In this document: piece after piece, positions 24,394-33,111 of the stretch
How positions within the stretch are numbered: the first letter of the stretch is position 1
Layout: each line of letters starts with the position of its first letter
NCBI GenBank assembly: GCA_034439915.1
Contig: JAWXBI010000282.1
Coordinates: 1-35,553, forward strand
Length of the DNA: 35,553 nucleotides
Origin: JADJLQ01 sp034439915
Lineage (GTDB): Bacteria; Bacteroidota; Bacteroidia; Chitinophagales; Saprospiraceae
Reading direction: 5' to 3'
Notes under the pieces: model-generated
Told to the model about the DNA's origin: nothing
Databases searched by the model: none
The model's input: only the letters and a program-made list of their open reading frames with translations
Translations under genes and position numbers: made by a program

Positions 24394-24732
24394 ATGGTGC
24401 ATATTAAATCGATATTGAACGCAGTCAAATTACACCTTTCAAAAATATTGCCCGATTATCTGGTCAACAAGTTTTTTATCACAGGGATCTTGTTTTTTGT
24501 CTGGATGATCTTTTTTGACAAGAATAAATGGATCAATCAGTGGCAACTGTCCCAATCCATTTACCGTCTTGACAGGGAAAAGAAAAACCTTGCGGGACTG
24601 ATTATTGAAGCTAAAAAAGACAAACAGGACCTGGAACAGAATAAAGAAAAATACGCTCGGGAAAAATATTATATGCATAAGGAAAATGAAGATATTTTCA
24701 TTTTTGAAGAAAACTTAAACAAGGAAAAATGA
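24394..24732 (+). CDS. Septum formation initiator, DivIC/FtsB family
   Basis: The chosen ATG at 24394 gives 112 residues; a TTG upstream at 24373 would add seven residues and lie over the promoter-like box. One membrane segment is visible near 25-41 (FFITGILFFVWMIFF), followed by a charged coiled-coil-like stretch near 50-90. It ends in the family-like KYAREKYYMHKENEDIFIFE. DivIC/FtsB proteins join FtsL in the divisome that activates septal peptidoglycan synthesis. Its stop overlaps the sucD start as ATGA. I cannot say which paralogue name fits best. Confidence 0.85.
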   Translation: MVHIKSILNAVKLHLSKILPDYLVNKFFITGILFFVWMIFFDKNKWINQWQLSQSIYRLDREKKNLAGLIIEAKKDKQDLEQNKEKYAREKYYMHKENEDIFIFEENLNKEK

Positions 24733-25601
24733 GTGTTTTGGTCAATATGAACAGCAGGGTTGTCGTTCAGGGATTTACAGGAAAGGAAGGTACATTTCAC
24801 GCCACCCAAATGATAGAATACGGTACACATGTTGTCGGCGGGGTTACACCCGGCAAAGGAGGCCAAAAACACCTGGATCGTCCCGTATTCAATAATGTCG
24901 AATCCGCAGTGCATTCTGCCGGCGCCAATGTTTCGATCATTTTTGTACCTCCCGCATTTGCCGCAGATGCAATTATGGAAAGCGCCGCAGCGGGCATTGG
25001 AGTGATTGTTTGTATTACAGAAGGAATCCCAGTACAGGATATGATCAAAGTAAAAGAATATATCAAGGATTTCCCCTGTAGGTTGATTGGTCCCAATTGT
25101 CCGGGAATCATTACACCTGGCGAAGCCAAGGTCGGTATCATGCCTGGATTTATTCATCAAAAAGGACATATTGGTATTGTATCCAGATCCGGTACCCTCA
25201 CCTACGAAGCGGTGGACCAGGTTACCAAAGCCGGTATGGGTCAGTCCACCTGCATCGGTATTGGTGGAGATCCTATCGTCGGGACTACTACGGTTGAGGC
25301 GGTGAAACTCCTCATGGACGACCCGGATACCCATGGTATCATAATGATTGGAGAAATAGGAGGTGGTATGGAGGCAGAAGCTGCATATTGGATTAAAAAA
25401 CATGGCAACAAACCTGTCGTTGGATTTATAGCCGGCCAAACCGCGCCAAAAGGCAGAAAAATGGGTCATGCAGGAGCCATTATCGGAGGTGCTTTGGATA
25501 CTGCAGAAGCCAAAATGCAGATCTTGGCTGAATGCGGAATCTTTGTGGTGACCTCTCCCGCTGAGATAGGAGAAAGTATGAGAAGACAAATGCCTTCCTA
25601 G
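24729..25601 (+). CDS. sucD: Succinate-CoA ligase, alpha subunit
   Basis: The alpha subunit binds CoA and carries the phosphohistidine intermediate in the succinyl-CoA to succinate step of the TCA cycle. The product has 290 residues. The Rossmann CoA-binding part contains VVQGFTGKEGTFH near 11-23 and SRSGTLTYEAVDQ near 153-165. The phosphorylated His is His247 in GRKMGHAGAII, matching E. coli His246. sucC is not adjacent. It starts inside the stop of the preceding gene. Confidence 0.97.
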   Translation: MSVLVNMNSRVVVQGFTGKEGTFHATQMIEYGTHVVGGVTPGKGGQKHLDRPVFNNVESAVHSAGANVSIIFVPPAFAADAIMESAAAGIGVIVCITEGIPVQDMIKVKEYIKDFPCRLIGPNCPGIITPGEAKVGIMPGFIHQKGHIGIVSRSGTLTYEAVDQVTKAGMGQSTCIGIGGDPIVGTTTVEAVKLLMDDPDTHGIIMIGEIGGGMEAEAAYWIKKHGNKPVVGFIAGQTAPKGRKMGHAGAIIGGALDTAEAKMQILAECGIFVVTSPAEIGESMRRQMPS

Positions 25602-25606
25602 AATAT

Positions 25607-25623
25607 AGGTCTAAGACCTTTTT
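25607..25623 (+). terminator. Short terminator after sucD
   Basis: AGGTC at 25607-25611 pairs with GACCT at 25615-25619 around a TAA loop, followed by T at 25620-25623. It fills the 25-base gap between the convergent sucD and porV stops. On the minus strand no T tract follows, so it should serve the plus-strand unit. Confidence 0.6.
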
Positions 25624-25626
25624 AGT

Positions 25627-26835
25627 TTAAGGTTCTACGGGCTCAAAATCAAAAATGAGTGAAAATCGCAGCGTATTGGCCAGGGGATCTCTGTTATTTG
25701 CCGATCTGGCTGTGGGCACCAGATAGGACAGGTTCATGCCGAATACATTGTATTTAACGCCTAATCCCAGGGTCAGATATTGACGATTTCCTTTATAGGG
25801 ATTTTCCCTGAAGTATCCTGCACGGAGAGCAAATTGATTGTTATACCAATACTCTGTACCCACGGATATCATTAATTCCTGGAGTTCTTCCCTGAATCCA
25901 TTGGGAGCGTCTCCAAATGATTTAAACCAGGAGGCTACTACATTATGCTGTTTATAATCAGGGATCTGGTCACCATTTTTGTCATAATCCGGATGAGTGG
26001 ATTGATATGGTGAAGGCACCAATAATTTGGTGAGGTCTCCGGTAAGTGTCAATTGGTTGTATTCGTCAAAATTCCAGGTATAGGCTACACCGATGCCGAG
26101 ATTCGCAGGGATATATTCCTGATTGGCTTTAGTATACGATATTTTCGTGCCCAGGTTGGTCAGGGCCAGGCCAGCTGTTAAAAAATCATCGCCTATGGGT
26201 TTTTTGTAGGAAAAACTGATATCCGTAGCCCCGGCAACTCCGGGTTTGATATCATTTCCACCTACATTGAGGTCTGAAGCTAAAAAGGAATAAATAAATT
26301 TTAAACTCACAGCGGCTGACAACTGGTCGCTCAATTTACGGGAGTAGGACCCGAGCACCTCAAATTCGTTTGGTTTGCCCGAGCCCAGAGGGGATCCGTT
26401 GTCATCGGTATAATCGATGTTACCAAGAGAAAAATAGCGCAAGCTGCCCCCTATAGCCTGCAGATCCCCGATCTTGGTGTACCCTGCCACATAAGCCATA
26501 TAAACATCGGTAAGGCCTAAAGCTCTTAACCAGGGTGAATAGGTGGTCGAAATGGATTTTGATTTAGTAGCAAATGCGAGGAGAGAGGCATTGTTGTAAA
26601 GGGATCCTGCATCCGATTCAACAGCAATACCGGCGTCGCCCATACCGCCTGCCCTTGAATCAGGGGTTATTCTTAAAAAAGGCACTGCTGTGACAATGGT
26701 ATTTATACATTCGTTACCTGTGAGGACATCGACCATTTTACGCGTGGCGGGATCATATCTGCATTGCGCTGTAAGCATGGTAGGACTAAAAAAAATGAAC
26801 ACTATAGTCACCACCCCCAAAAAAACATTTTTCAT
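25627..26835 (-). CDS. porV: Type IX secretion outer membrane protein PorV (LptO)
   Basis: PorV is a beta-barrel that carries secreted cargo from the translocon to the PorU attachment complex. The product has 402 residues. A signal peptide is visible at 1-23 (VVTIVFIFFSPTMLTA, cut before QCRYDP), followed by the family motif RAGGMGDAGI at 61-70 and NNASLLAF near 79-86. The remainder is beta-rich and ends in Phe-rich strands (RFSLIFDFEPVEP), as expected for an outer membrane barrel. It lies downstream of porU on the same strand and has its own promoter-like box. Confidence 0.95.
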   Translation of the reverse strand: MKNVFLGVVTIVFIFFSPTMLTAQCRYDPATRKMVDVLTGNECINTIVTAVPFLRITPDSRAGGMGDAGIAVESDAGSLYNNASLLAFATKSKSISTTYSPWLRALGLTDVYMAYVAGYTKIGDLQAIGGSLRYFSLGNIDYTDDNGSPLGSGKPNEFEVLGSYSRKLSDQLSAAVSLKFIYSFLASDLNVGGNDIKPGVAGATDISFSYKKPIGDDFLTAGLALTNLGTKISYTKANQEYIPANLGIGVAYTWNFDEYNQLTLTGDLTKLLVPSPYQSTHPDYDKNGDQIPDYKQHNVVASWFKSFGDAPNGFREELQELMISVGTEYWYNNQFALRAGYFRENPYKGNRQYLTLGLGVKYNVFGMNLSYLVPTARSANNRDPLANTLRFSLIFDFEPVEP

Positions 26836-26860
26836 TTAACAGTTGATTTTAAAAATCGCA

Positions 26861-26868
26861 CAAATATA
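26861..26868 (-). promoter_or_regulatory. Promoter box of porV
   Basis: CAAATATA on the plus strand reads TATATTTG on the minus strand, 25 bases before the porV ATG. A CAA at 26896-26898 (TTG on the minus strand) is 27 bases away, longer than the usual 17-23. porV may therefore be transcribed separately from porU. Confidence 0.52.
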
Positions 26869-26912
26869 CGAATACCTCATTAATGAGCTAATTTCCAAAT
26901 TATTACAAATTT

Positions 26913-26935
26913 AGTCTTAAGGTATTCTTAAGACT
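26913..26935 (-). other. Perfect hairpin overlapping the porU stop codon
   Basis: AGTCTTAAG at 26913-26921 pairs with CTTAAGACT at 26927-26935 around a 5-base loop. The porU stop codon (26917-26919) lies inside the stem. No T tract follows on the minus strand, so it is more likely a 3'-end stabilising or weak termination element than a standard terminator. Confidence 0.5.
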
Positions 26936-29900
26936 TTAATTCCCCTGACATCTACCCTTTTTCCCTGGTTCCAGATTTCTGCCTGAACCATATAAATTCC
27001 GGCAGGAATCGAAATATCAAAACCTATCTCTGTGGTCAATACTGCCGCAGGTGAAAGGATCTCTTCTTTTGTAGTAATTACCCTACCGCTATAATCCATC
27101 AACAGAAGCTTTAATCTCCCTTCCGTCAACTCACTCAGATCGTGTATGATTTGAATCTTAAATTGGTCTCTTGCCGGATTGGGTATTGCCTGGAGATTTA
27201 AAATTCTAGGTTTCGCTTTTGGATCGGTAACCCAAAAACTTATTTCACCGTCCCCGGAATTGTTGGCTACATCCCAGGCAATCACTTTTACATGATGCAG
27301 GCCCGGAGTCAAACCCGAAAAAGGAAATGTCACCAAACCTTTTTTAAAATCTCCTTTACCGGATTCATAAAATGTATTCAATACATACTGTTTTTTAGTA
27401 TCCTTATCCAGGATCGCGACCAGGTCATGGCCAATGCTGTTGCCGGTCGCATTGATTCCATTATCATCCGATATATCCACCAATAAGAGCGGATTGTTAT
27501 GGGTGGACTGGCCATCCTTAAATTGAAAATGATTGATGTAGGGTTTAACGATGGGAGCCAGGTTATCCAGGATCTCCGATTGGGACCCTCCAATAATGAT
27601 ATTTTCAAAATATCCCGAAGCTTCCATACTATCTATATTATTGGCATAATAGCTGATTTTGGCGGGGCCATACGTATAATCGATGTCTTTTGGAATCACA
27701 AAGCGGATTTCAAATTTTCCCTGGACCACGGTAGCATTACCCCTGAATAAAATGCTGTTTTGTACCTGAAATGATTTGGCATAACTGCTTGAATTCTGCC
27801 CGAGCGTTTTGACCACGGTCTTTTTGTCAAATAAGGTTACGGATATATTGCCATTAAACCCGGTGAGCGGTTGATTTAAAGCATCCACAATCGCTCCTTT
27901 GACTTCAAGCAATTGAAGGGCTTTTAAAGTATCTTTTACAGACACCTGTACTTTTTTACCATTGATGTGGGTGGTATTGACCCGGTATTCCGGAATTGCT
28001 AAGGACTGGGTAGGGTCACCCAGCAGAGCAAACTTTCTGGCATTCAACCGGTCAAACCCATTGCCGGAGATGCTGTTTTTTGCTTTAGTCATGATGTCTC
28101 CCAGGGTCTGCGCTTTGCCGTTGCTCTTGCGGACAAATAATTGATCAAAAACTGCCCTGGTCAATACTTCATTGGAAGAAGAGTAAACGTTCCGGACGGT
28201 CGTTAATAAAGCGATAGCGCCCCCATACGGGCTTCTGATTAAGGCTTCACCCGTGGAGGGAATCGCCGGGTCATCGTAAGGAGCAAATGAACAGGTAGCG
28301 GTAATCACTAAAGGCAACCTGGATTTATTGGTCCAGGCCTCGACATCCGTGTTGCGCAACAAACCTTCCTGGGATAATCCTTTGGGCCCACCATGTCCCA
28401 AATAATTAAAGACCAATATGCCCTGGAAAATATTTTGATTTAAACTTTGATTAGCTCCTGGAATCAGTTCGCCTCCCGGTCCGGATTCCTGCTTGAAGGC
28501 ATCCAGATAGATTTTTTGCAAATTCAGATCAGGATGTTGAGCCTGAACTGCCTTACTGATGCTTTCTGTCTGTTCAAGGTGGATATTGGCATCTTCATCA
28601 TCGGCTGAAAAAGCAACCCTGAGTTTCCAATCGCCTTGGGTTTCTTTATTTTTATCGTATTGAATGATTTTATCGACCAATTGATCGGCCTCTTCTTTAT
28701 TGCGCACCGGTATGCGCCCTACAGCCAAATCGAGGTCGCCGGTAAGATCTGTCCCACCTTCACCCGCTTCTAATAAACCGTAAAAATCATCGGCAGGAAA
28801 AGCGTAAAGTGGAGATAACGATTCTTCGGTCTCGTACACCGGAATAAAATTTTCATTTTTTGCCAGCTCTTTGTTTAACCCCAAATAATCATAGGAGCCG
28901 TCTCCCAGTAAAACCAGGTAACGAAATGAAGGGTTTTGTGACAAAACAAGTTTCACAAAGTTCCGTATAGCGGTTGGGTCAGGCTGGCCACTGCCGAATT
29001 CATTGTATACCTGGTCTATCAGCACGGGAAGGGTAGGGATACCTGAATGGGAAGTGCGGTGAAGTGCCAATTTTTTAGCAGCATTTTCAAATAAAGAATG
29101 GTAGAGTACAATAGCCTCATAACCGGTATTTCCTGCAAGGTTTTGATTGGTTACCCGGCCAATTTTAATTGGTTTGGGCAATTCTGATTGTGGATCGAAT
29201 ACGACCACGGCATCCGCCTCCTCTCCTTGTTCACGGGTGAGTAATAGTTGGTTTTGAACCAGCGTAGTTTGAATTGATTCCGGATTATTAAAAGAATTTA
29301 TATCCCATGCCAACAGTTTGTCGGATGCGTTTTTAATTTTGTAAATAAATACCCCTTCTTTGATTGGATTATGAAGTATCCTGAACGGAACTCCTTCATA
29401 ATTCAATTCTTTGTGGAGATTAATGGTGATATAATCCAGCCATCCTTCACTTGGTGAGATCGTGGACGGGTAATCCAAAATTAAATTAGTGCTGCTATTT
29501 TGATGAGGGGCAACAAACCGGACCTGACTCTCTCTGGCCACATCATCTTCAACATCTGCAGTATTCGTGGAATATAAAGGAATCTCAAATTTATTTTGAT
29601 ACAATTGAATAAAGGCTTTGGTAAAAACATCGGACCTGGCGGCAAACCCTATTTTAATTTTTGTGGACGAATTGCTAACGGCATCTTTAAAGTTAAAATA
29701 ACTGCTATAGTCTTTTTTACGGATGGTTTTAAAATAATCCCCAAACCATTTTTTGCCTGATCCATACGTAGAGGTTCTGCCGGCCAATAAGTTTATTTTT
29801 TCTTCTTCCAGATGCTGCACTTCCAGGGTAGTGAACAGCGTGTCATGGACAGGGATTTGGACCTGCCCCTTTGCCTGAATACGGCTGCCTGAACCTGAAG

Positions 29901-30351
29901 AAATTTTGAGAAAATAAACCGCAGTCCTGGAATAAATATTTTTTTTAACCAAAAACATACTATCGTTATCCGACCAGAAGACATGGTCAGGCCCGGCAGA
30001 ATAAAAAAGGATATAGTCTTTGTTGTCAAATTTACCATCGGATTCACCGGCAATGGAAATCGGAATTTCAGGCAACTCCAGTTGCATAGAGGAGGTTACC
30101 TGTTCAGGCAATAGTCCGCCACCAAAACCGAACAACTGAATTCTCCGGGGGTCTTTGTTGTCAATATCAATCCCCAATTCTGACTTTAAATAGGTGTAAT
30201 CCATTTTAAATACACCTGGCTTGTCTACGGCGATTTTATAAATTTCTCCATCGGCCAGCACGGAAACAGGGGGATTATAATCGAAAGGCCGGTATGCAGT
30301 CCCAGCCAACAGAACCAAAGTTAAAATTGTTATAAGGTAAACGCGAATCAT
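26917..30351 (-). CDS. porU: Type IX secretion sortase PorU (C25 gingipain-like)
   Basis: PorU removes the C-terminal sorting domain of T9SS cargo at the cell surface and attaches the cargo to a lipopolysaccharide anchor. The product has 1144 residues with a signal peptide at about 1-19 (LITILTLVLLAGTA). The peptidase C25 domain has YLVLLGDGSYDYLG near 470-483, His653 in YLGHGGPKG and Cys687 in TATCSFAPYDD, the His/Cys pair of the gingipain family. An immunoglobulin-like region follows. From about 1055 the protein carries a T9SS-type C-terminal domain starting near PNPARDQ, which PorU proteins retain. It is divergent from the porP/sprF-like gene. Confidence 0.96.
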   Translation of the reverse strand: MIRVYLITILTLVLLAGTAYRPFDYNPPVSVLADGEIYKIAVDKPGVFKMDYTYLKSELGIDIDNKDPRRIQLFGFGGGLLPEQVTSSMQLELPEIPISIAGESDGKFDNKDYILFYSAGPDHVFWSDNDSMFLVKKNIYSRTAVYFLKISSGSGSRIQAKGQVQIPVHDTLFTTLEVQHLEEEKINLLAGRTSTYGSGKKWFGDYFKTIRKKDYSSYFNFKDAVSNSSTKIKIGFAARSDVFTKAFIQLYQNKFEIPLYSTNTADVEDDVARESQVRFVAPHQNSSTNLILDYPSTISPSEGWLDYITINLHKELNYEGVPFRILHNPIKEGVFIYKIKNASDKLLAWDINSFNNPESIQTTLVQNQLLLTREQGEEADAVVVFDPQSELPKPIKIGRVTNQNLAGNTGYEAIVLYHSLFENAAKKLALHRTSHSGIPTLPVLIDQVYNEFGSGQPDPTAIRNFVKLVLSQNPSFRYLVLLGDGSYDYLGLNKELAKNENFIPVYETEESLSPLYAFPADDFYGLLEAGEGGTDLTGDLDLAVGRIPVRNKEEADQLVDKIIQYDKNKETQGDWKLRVAFSADDEDANIHLEQTESISKAVQAQHPDLNLQKIYLDAFKQESGPGGELIPGANQSLNQNIFQGILVFNYLGHGGPKGLSQEGLLRNTDVEAWTNKSRLPLVITATCSFAPYDDPAIPSTGEALIRSPYGGAIALLTTVRNVYSSSNEVLTRAVFDQLFVRKSNGKAQTLGDIMTKAKNSISGNGFDRLNARKFALLGDPTQSLAIPEYRVNTTHINGKKVQVSVKDTLKALQLLEVKGAIVDALNQPLTGFNGNISVTLFDKKTVVKTLGQNSSSYAKSFQVQNSILFRGNATVVQGKFEIRFVIPKDIDYTYGPAKISYYANNIDSMEASGYFENIIIGGSQSEILDNLAPIVKPYINHFQFKDGQSTHNNPLLLVDISDDNGINATGNSIGHDLVAILDKDTKKQYVLNTFYESGKGDFKKGLVTFPFSGLTPGLHHVKVIAWDVANNSGDGEISFWVTDPKAKPRILNLQAIPNPARDQFKIQIIHDLSELTEGRLKLLLMDYSGRVITTKEEILSPAAVLTTEIGFDISIPAGIYMVQAEIWNQGKRVDVRGIKVLRIP

Positions 30352-30359
30352 TCCGTTTT

Positions 30360-30367
30360 CAAAGTTA
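30360..30367 (-). promoter_or_regulatory. Possible promoter box of porU
   Basis: The minus strand reads TAACTTTG here, matching TAnnTTTG, but it ends only 8 bases before the porU ATG. If used, the transcript would be nearly leaderless. No TTG is found at the right distance. Confidence 0.35.
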
Positions 30368-30422
30368 AGGCTATATTTATTATCACTTAAACGTTTAATC
30401 TTGTACTGACAGAGGTACCAAA

Positions 30423-31433
30423 ATGAAAATGAATCGGCTGAGTATCATAATATTTGTTTTAGTCTGCATCACAGCCAGGGCACAGGATCCTGTTTTGAGC
30501 CAGTTTTATAGTGCCCCGCTATTATTAAACCCGGCATTTGCAGGCAACACGCTCTCTCCGAGGTTTGCCCTGAATTACCGGAATCAATGGCCTTTGTTAC
30601 AACAAGCCTATCGTACGTACGCGCTTTCCTATGATCAGTTTTTCGAGGCTTCCAACACAGGTCTGGGAATAGTGATCCTGGCAGATGATGCTGGAAAAGG
30701 TTTGTACAAGACTACAAAACTGGCTGGGATTTATGCTTATAGGTTAAAGATTTCTAAAAATACCTACATCAAGACTGGTTTAGAACTTGCAGGGGTTCAG
30801 GCTCATGTTAATTGGGATAAGCTTATTTTTCCGGATCAGCTTGATCCTTTGTATGGTGAAATCGGCCCAGGCGGTAGTCCTATTCCAAGCGCCGAAATAA
30901 GGCCCGATCGGACCAACCGTCTTTATATGGATTTGTCTATGGGTACCATGTTATACAACCCCTATTTTTATGGTGGAATCACCCTTCACCATGTAAACAA
31001 TCCCGATATCCGGTTTATCCGCATCAGCGACAATACCAGCAGCGGTCTTCCAGTTAGATTTACTGTTCATGGAGGAAGTCAGATCTCGATCTTTGAATCG
31101 AGGGGTTCAAATAAGGATATATTCGTGAGCCCGAATATTTTATACACCCGTCAAGGTAATTTCAGTGAACTACTAGGTGGTGCTTATATGGGGATGGGTC
31201 CGTTGTTTGCCGGTCTTTGGATGCGCCTCACTCCCAATAACCCTGACGCTGGTATTGTAAACGTCGGATTGAGAAAAGGAAATATGAAAATATCCTACAG
31301 TTTTGATGCCACCATATCCAAACTTACTTTGGGCTCTGGCGGGGCTCACGAGTTGGGCATCGTATTTAACCTGGACGACCAATCGCTTCGTAAAAGTCCA
31401 GACTATAATGATTGTTTTCAATTGTTTAGATAA
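30423..31433 (+). CDS. PorP/SprF family type IX secretion membrane protein
   Basis: The product has 336 residues with a signal peptide at 1-20 (IIIFVLVCITARA) and then the family hallmark DPVLSQFYSAPLLLNPAFAG at 22-41. The rest is beta-rich with alternating polar and aromatic residues, as in outer membrane barrels. PorP/SprF proteins anchor surface proteins or complete the T9SS; several paralogues usually exist in one genome, so I give no symbol. It is divergent from porU and precedes gldJ. A box TAATCTTG at 30396-30403 differs from the promoter consensus by one base. Confidence 0.92.
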   Translation: MKMNRLSIIIFVLVCITARAQDPVLSQFYSAPLLLNPAFAGNTLSPRFALNYRNQWPLLQQAYRTYALSYDQFFEASNTGLGIVILADDAGKGLYKTTKLAGIYAYRLKISKNTYIKTGLELAGVQAHVNWDKLIFPDQLDPLYGEIGPGGSPIPSAEIRPDRTNRLYMDLSMGTMLYNPYFYGGITLHHVNNPDIRFIRISDNTSSGLPVRFTVHGGSQISIFESRGSNKDIFVSPNILYTRQGNFSELLGGAYMGMGPLFAGLWMRLTPNNPDAGIVNVGLRKGNMKISYSFDATISKLTLGSGGAHELGIVFNLDDQSLRKSPDYNDCFQLFR

Positions 31434-31460
31434 TAATTATTTCGCCTTAAGCAATAATTA
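31434..31460 (+). other. A/T-only hairpin after the porP/sprF-like gene
   Basis: TAATTATT at 31434-31441 pairs with AATAATTA at 31453-31460 around an 11-base loop, beginning right after the stop codon. The stem has no G-C pair and no T tract, so any effect is probably weak. Confidence 0.3.
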
Positions 31461-31502
31461 ACAATTAGTAACCAGTTATTCCTGAGCAATAGTATTTTAT
31501 CG

Positions 31503-31510
31503 TATATTTG
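31503..31510 (+). promoter_or_regulatory. Promoter box of gldJ
   Basis: An exact TATATTTG box lies in the 123-base gap before gldJ, giving a leader of roughly 40 bases. No clear TTG is seen upstream. The rest of the gap is A/T rich, with a run of A just before the ATG. Confidence 0.55.
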
Positions 31511-31556
31511 GCAGTCTTTTTGAATACAAAAAAAGAACCAGCAAGTCACAAAAAAA

Positions 31557-33044
31557 ATGAACAGGACAATTCTTTTCTCAGCAGCTTTTATTCTTTTAGT
31601 CTCGTGTTCCAAGAAAGGCGGTGAACGTTCGAGCTCCACCGGTTGGAAATACAATGACCAGAAATGGGGTGGATTTGAAAAACTGGATTATAAAGGCCAG
31701 ACGACAGGGCCCAATTTAGTACCTATTGAAGGAGGCACTTTTGTCATGGGCCTTACAGAAGAAGACGTCCCGTTTCAATGGAATAATGAAAGCCGAAGGG
31801 TCACCGTTTCTTCCTTTTATATGGACGAAACCGAAGTGACCAATATCGATTACCGCGAATATATTTATTGGCTGAGCAGGGTGTATACTACCTATCCAAA
31901 AATTGCCCGAAATGCCCTTCCTGATTCTCTGGTGTGGAGGGAAGAATTATCGTTTAATGAACCCTTCGTTGAAAGTTATTTCAGACATCCGTCCTATGAC
32001 GATTATCCAGTCGTTGGCGTCAATTGGAAACAAGCCAATGATTATTGTGACTGGAGGACCGACAGGGTAAATGAAATGATCCTGATTGAAAAAGGAGTTT
32101 TAAATCCAAACCCGGAACAAAAGGATGCTGAAAATTTTAATTCAAAATCCTACCTCAGTGGTCAATACGCCGGCAATGTGAGAAAAAACCTCAAAGATCT
32201 TCAGTCCGGAGGCGAACGCGCTGTCCGGTACGAAGATGGAATTTTATTACCGGCCTACCGACTGCCCACCGAGGCAGAATGGGAATATGCGGCACTTGCT
32301 TTATTTGGTAAACAAATTACTAAAAACGATGAATTAATTGCCGAACGAAGAATCTATCCCTGGGATGGTAATACCGTTCGGTACAAAAAAAGAACTAAAG
32401 ATCAGGGTAAGATCATGGCCAACTTCAAACGGGGCCGTGGTGATTATATGGGTACTGCCGGTAGACTTAATGACCAGGGCAATATCCCTACCGGGGCAAG
32501 ATCGTATATGCCCAATGACTTCGGATTATATAATATGGGAGGCAATGTAAGTGAATGGGTAGCTGATGTTTACAGACCCCTTACCGCTACTACCCTTCGG
32601 GATGAAGAAGATCAGGACCTAAACCCCTTCAGAGGTAATGAATTCCGGGTGCTTGACCTGGATAGTACCGGTCTCCTTCAGAAAGACAGCCTTGGACGGA
32701 TCAAGTATCGAAATATTAAATTGGACGAAGCTTTAGACCGTGAAAATTATACCAAAGGGAATGTAATAGATTACAGGGATGGTGATGATACAGCAGGAGC
32801 GTTTTATGATTACGGAGTCCACACCTTGATCAGCAACAAGTCCAGAGTTGTCAAAGGTGGATCCTGGGCTGACAGAGCATTCTGGCTTTCACCTGGTGCT
32901 CGACGCGCCAAGGATGAGGATAAAGGGGATAGAACCATTGGTTTCCGATGCGCGATGTCGAGACTCGGCGCCCAAGCCATGAACGACCAGAAAGGAAATG
33001 AATTTGGGACTAAAGCCAAAACCGTAAAACGACGTTATAAATAA
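31557..33044 (+). CDS. gldJ: Gliding motility lipoprotein GldJ
   Basis: GldJ is an outer membrane lipoprotein needed for gliding and for a stable type IX secretion machine. The product has 495 residues. The lipobox LVSC with Cys17 ends a short hydrophobic signal (ILFSAAFILLVS). The body is an FGE-sulfatase (formylglycine-generating enzyme-like) domain: GGTFVMG near 59, DETEVTN near 90, YRLPTEAEWEYAAL near 235, GGNVSEWVAD near 329 and KGGSW at 433-437, ending TIGFRCAMS. The Cys pair used by true FGE after the RGGSW-type motif is absent, so a structural role is likely. murF follows. Confidence 0.95.
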   Translation: MNRTILFSAAFILLVSCSKKGGERSSSTGWKYNDQKWGGFEKLDYKGQTTGPNLVPIEGGTFVMGLTEEDVPFQWNNESRRVTVSSFYMDETEVTNIDYREYIYWLSRVYTTYPKIARNALPDSLVWREELSFNEPFVESYFRHPSYDDYPVVGVNWKQANDYCDWRTDRVNEMILIEKGVLNPNPEQKDAENFNSKSYLSGQYAGNVRKNLKDLQSGGERAVRYEDGILLPAYRLPTEAEWEYAALALFGKQITKNDELIAERRIYPWDGNTVRYKKRTKDQGKIMANFKRGRGDYMGTAGRLNDQGNIPTGARSYMPNDFGLYNMGGNVSEWVADVYRPLTATTLRDEEDQDLNPFRGNEFRVLDLDSTGLLQKDSLGRIKYRNIKLDEALDRENYTKGNVIDYRDGDDTAGAFYDYGVHTLISNKSRVVKGGSWADRAFWLSPGARRAKDEDKGDRTIGFRCAMSRLGAQAMNDQKGNEFGTKAKTVKRRYK

Positions 33045-33074
33045 TTAAGCAAACCAATAATTAAGCTATACTTT

Positions 33075-33111
33075 AATTCCCTGTTCGCGTATCTTACAGG
33101 GAATTTTTTTT
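33075..33111 (+). terminator. Terminator-like hairpin abutting the murF start codon
   Basis: AATTCCCTGT at 33075-33084 pairs perfectly with ACAGGGAATT at 33096-33105 around an 11-base loop. A T tract runs to 33111, directly before the murF ATG at 33112-33114. It looks like an intrinsic terminator for gldJ but occupies the whole translation initiation region of murF. It could act as a terminator, an attenuator or a structure masking the ribosome site. Confidence 0.7.

Noticed and set aside
24669..25589. Long minus-strand open frame of 306 codons opposite sucD
   Set aside because: It mirrors sucD codon phasing, has an unusual Cys/His/Asn/Ser-rich translation and matches no family I know; sucD is certain.
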